DNA from: Rachicladosporium sp. CCFEE 5018
Lineage: Eukaryota > Ascomycota > Dothideomycetes > Cladosporiales > Cladosporiaceae
Length of the DNA stretch: 64,000 nucleotides
Direction: 5' to 3'
Assembly (NCBI GenBank): GCA_002077045.2
Contig: KZ111145.1
Coordinates: forward strand, 507,026-571,025
The notes under the pieces were generated by a model. The model had not been told where the DNA came from. It saw nothing but the letters and a program-made list of their open reading frames with translations, and made no database searches. Each line of letters starts with the position of its first letter. The first letter of the stretch is position 1. A program made the position numbers and the translations under genes. Below, piece by piece: positions 62,131 to 64,000 of the stretch.

Positions 62131-63247
62131 CTACTGGTAGTGCTGGAGGGTCACGATCGGCTCGCCGGCGGCCTCCAGCCTCTACTGGGCACGGTACCAC
62201 TTCATGAAGACCCCGCTGATGTTCTTCGTCCTGCCCTGGCTCGAGATGCGATCCGGAGGCGACAGCAGGTCCGAGACCTCCCCGAGTTTTGAGGGCGCAG
62301 ATCTCGTCGACACGCATGCATCCGCGCCAGGTCTCGTACATCTCATCGCGGCTGTCGGTCTTGATGCGGTACAGCCAGGTGGACATGGCCAGGTACCTAA
62401 GCTACGAGCGCAAGAGCGCCTGCCACATGTCGCCGTCGAATGTCTTGCGCCAGATCCGCTCGAAATCAACACTGCCATCCTTGCAATGGATGTTCAGCTT
62501 TGGTATCGTGAGGGGGAATTGGTCGAATAGGTTGATAGGAGCTTCTCGATATCTCCCTGTGCGGCTCGGCGCCAAACATCAATACCGCCGGAAGTGTCGA
62601 TCAGGATCTCCATCGTCCGGAGCAGGATCTCGCACGTCCTGTGCTGAGCGTCTCTCTGATGTTCCATGACTCATGTACGATGCTGTCCGAGATTGGACTC
62701 GTTGATGCCCAGCCATCCTTGGAGAATCCCAGTGATATGGCTCTCCACCAAGCCCTTGATTGCCATGAGATGGCCATCGATTATCCTCTTGATCTCCTCG
62801 TCGAGGTGGCGGGAGTACGCGTGCACAACTTCGAGTTTCGACGACGGTACGACGTGCCGAACCTCACCACCATGAGGTTGGTGTATCGGCGCTTCATGTG
62901 ATTACCATGCTCGAGCTTTGTCGCGACTTCGAACAGCTTCTTCTTATGCTCCTCGATGAAACCTCTCGGAAACTCCAAGTCCGTACTATCCTTATGGTGG
63001 CATTGAAGAAATGGCTTGTACTCGAGCCACTCAAAAGACCGAATCCCTCATCGATTGCAACGAGCAGGGCTGCAGCTGTGCGACGCTCGTACATAGTAAC
63101 GATAATTCGATTCGTAAGCGCGATATCTTGGCGTTCATGGTCGTCATTAGTGTCTGTGAGATCCATTGTAAGTCGTGGTCGTGGTCCGTTAGACTCCAGA
63201 GGGCAAGCAGTGTGTCTCGGCATATTGATGATGTAGTAGAAGAGCAT
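62131..63247 (-). pseudogene. Decayed ORF of unknown family (copy 2)
   Basis: Same relic as 37798-38920, ending LVTLQHYQ at 62131. One additional base in the GC-rich 3' part (TTTTGAGGG against TTTGAGGG on the plus strand) breaks the frame that is still open in copy 1. The 5' part also lost bases near 63120 (GTAAGCGCGATATC against GTGAGCGACGATATC). Two independent lesions support ongoing decay without selection. Confidence 0.45.
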
Positions 63248-64000
63248 GGTTGGTAGTTGATGGCAGGGTGATGACAGGGGTTGACCCGTGGTAGAAAGAG
63301 TACTGCACTACAGCATTCACGCTCAACGAGACATGTAGAGAAGATGTTGATTCATCGCGCTGAGCGTGGCATGAAGTTGGTCACTCACCACAGTCCGATG
63401 CTGCCTCACGGTACTGTTAAGCGCACTGAGACGCCGCTGCTGTTTGTACCGTGCGAGTGGAGATGTGTCTAGCAAAGTATACTGTATGAACTCAGGTCTC
63501 AACACAGCTCTGGCAAAAGTATAATCTTCTCTCAAGCACGGCGCTCTCCCATGTCCCGTTGCACCGGCAGCATGGAAACAGCGAGCGTCCCAGTACTCAT
63601 CTGCTGCTCAAAGCTTTTCTCTTTGTCACGTATGTTGATCGCGCAAAACGCTTGAACATCGCCGTCTTACCACAGACAAGGGACGTGCTCATGCGAGTCC
63701 CGTTTAGGGTTACGGCACTTTGAGGCGGCACGAGGCTGAAACGGGGTGCAACAACCCAATATTAGCGGGAAACGATATTCGGTCAATCGCACGTCAATTC
63801 ATGCGGAATCTAGGGCTGCTGGCCAGACCCTCGATGTTTCGCAAAAGCGAAGCGTGGCAAGATTGAAAGCAAAGACATTTCCATGGCTTCGAGACAACGA
63901 TGCACGGTCACTATCGTACATTGCTGATGGCTCCTCGACTCCACATATTACTTTAGTACCTCGTCGACACCACGCCAGATGATTGGTTGATCAAAGATTG
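63248..64000. other. Right end of window, no gene called
   Basis: Homologous to the right end of copy 1 up to 63976, then 24 bases of new sequence to the window edge. Identity here is visibly higher than in the coding core. No supported gene. Confidence 0.45.

Larger units (their letters stand above)
39745..63976 (+). repeat. Large duplicated segment, copy 2 (24.2 kb)
   Basis: Collinear with 12556-39644. Sequence continues past the homologous end (63976) to the window edge, whereas copy 1 is cut at that point, and nothing left of 12556 has a counterpart here. This staggered overlap of two contigs is what one expects of two haplotypes or homeologs. Confidence 0.95.

Overview
This window looks like nuclear DNA of a filamentous ascomycete (Pezizomycotina; a dothideomycete black-yeast type such as Hortaea is my inference, not shown by any marker). 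The evidence is 50-150 nt introns with GT..CTRAC..AG signals, fungal Zn2Cys6 and Fungal_trans-type regulators, Kex2-processed secreted peptides and Pezizomycotina-style Sds3, CCDC124/Lso2, Cdc45, PIG-H and Pus3 genes. Two 100-N gaps (9421-9520, 39645-39744) show that it is a scaffold of three contigs.

Layout. Contig 1 (1-9420): 5' part of an NmrA-like Rossmann protein (minus), an Sds3-like deacetylase-complex subunit (minus), a Zn2Cys6 transcription factor (plus), a small single-pass membrane protein (plus), a CCDC124/Lso2-type protein (minus) and the first 180 codons of an MFS transporter (plus). Contig 2 (9521-39644) restarts with the same MFS gene, here complete. Two tandem genes for small secreted 12-cysteine peptides follow, then a block in this order: CDC45, a D-hydantoinase/dihydropyrimidinase diverging from an N-carbamoyl-D-amino-acid hydrolase, an unknown 309-aa protein, PIG-H convergent with PUS3, a predicted pseudokinase, a small Cys-motif protein, a 2.86-kb insertion, a JMJD5-like JmjC protein, a fungal transcription-factor-like gene and a decayed ORF. 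Contig 3 (39745-64000) repeats that block in the same order and orientation, from the second cysteine-rich peptide onward, without the 2.86-kb insertion. The two blocks differ by about 3-5 percent at protein level in the intact genes I compared by eye. They end exactly at the contig break, so they are best read as two haplotypes or homeologs of one locus laid end to end; a true tandem duplication is possible.

The copies are broken in complementary ways. CDC45 is intact in copy 1 and frameshifted in copy 2. The transcription factor is intact in copy 2 and frameshifted twice in copy 1. The pseudokinase has two adjacent stops in copy 1 and a frameshift in copy 2.

The most unusual items are the family of Kex2-processed 12-cysteine peptides, whose three members share a palindromic promoter element about 280 bp upstream of each ATG; the copy-1-specific insertion bounded by inverted arrays of a 19-bp repeat and carrying an unrecognised ORF opposite a zinc-knuckle/polyglutamine ORF; and the divergent hydantoinase/carbamoylase pair with GATA sites in its shared promoter.
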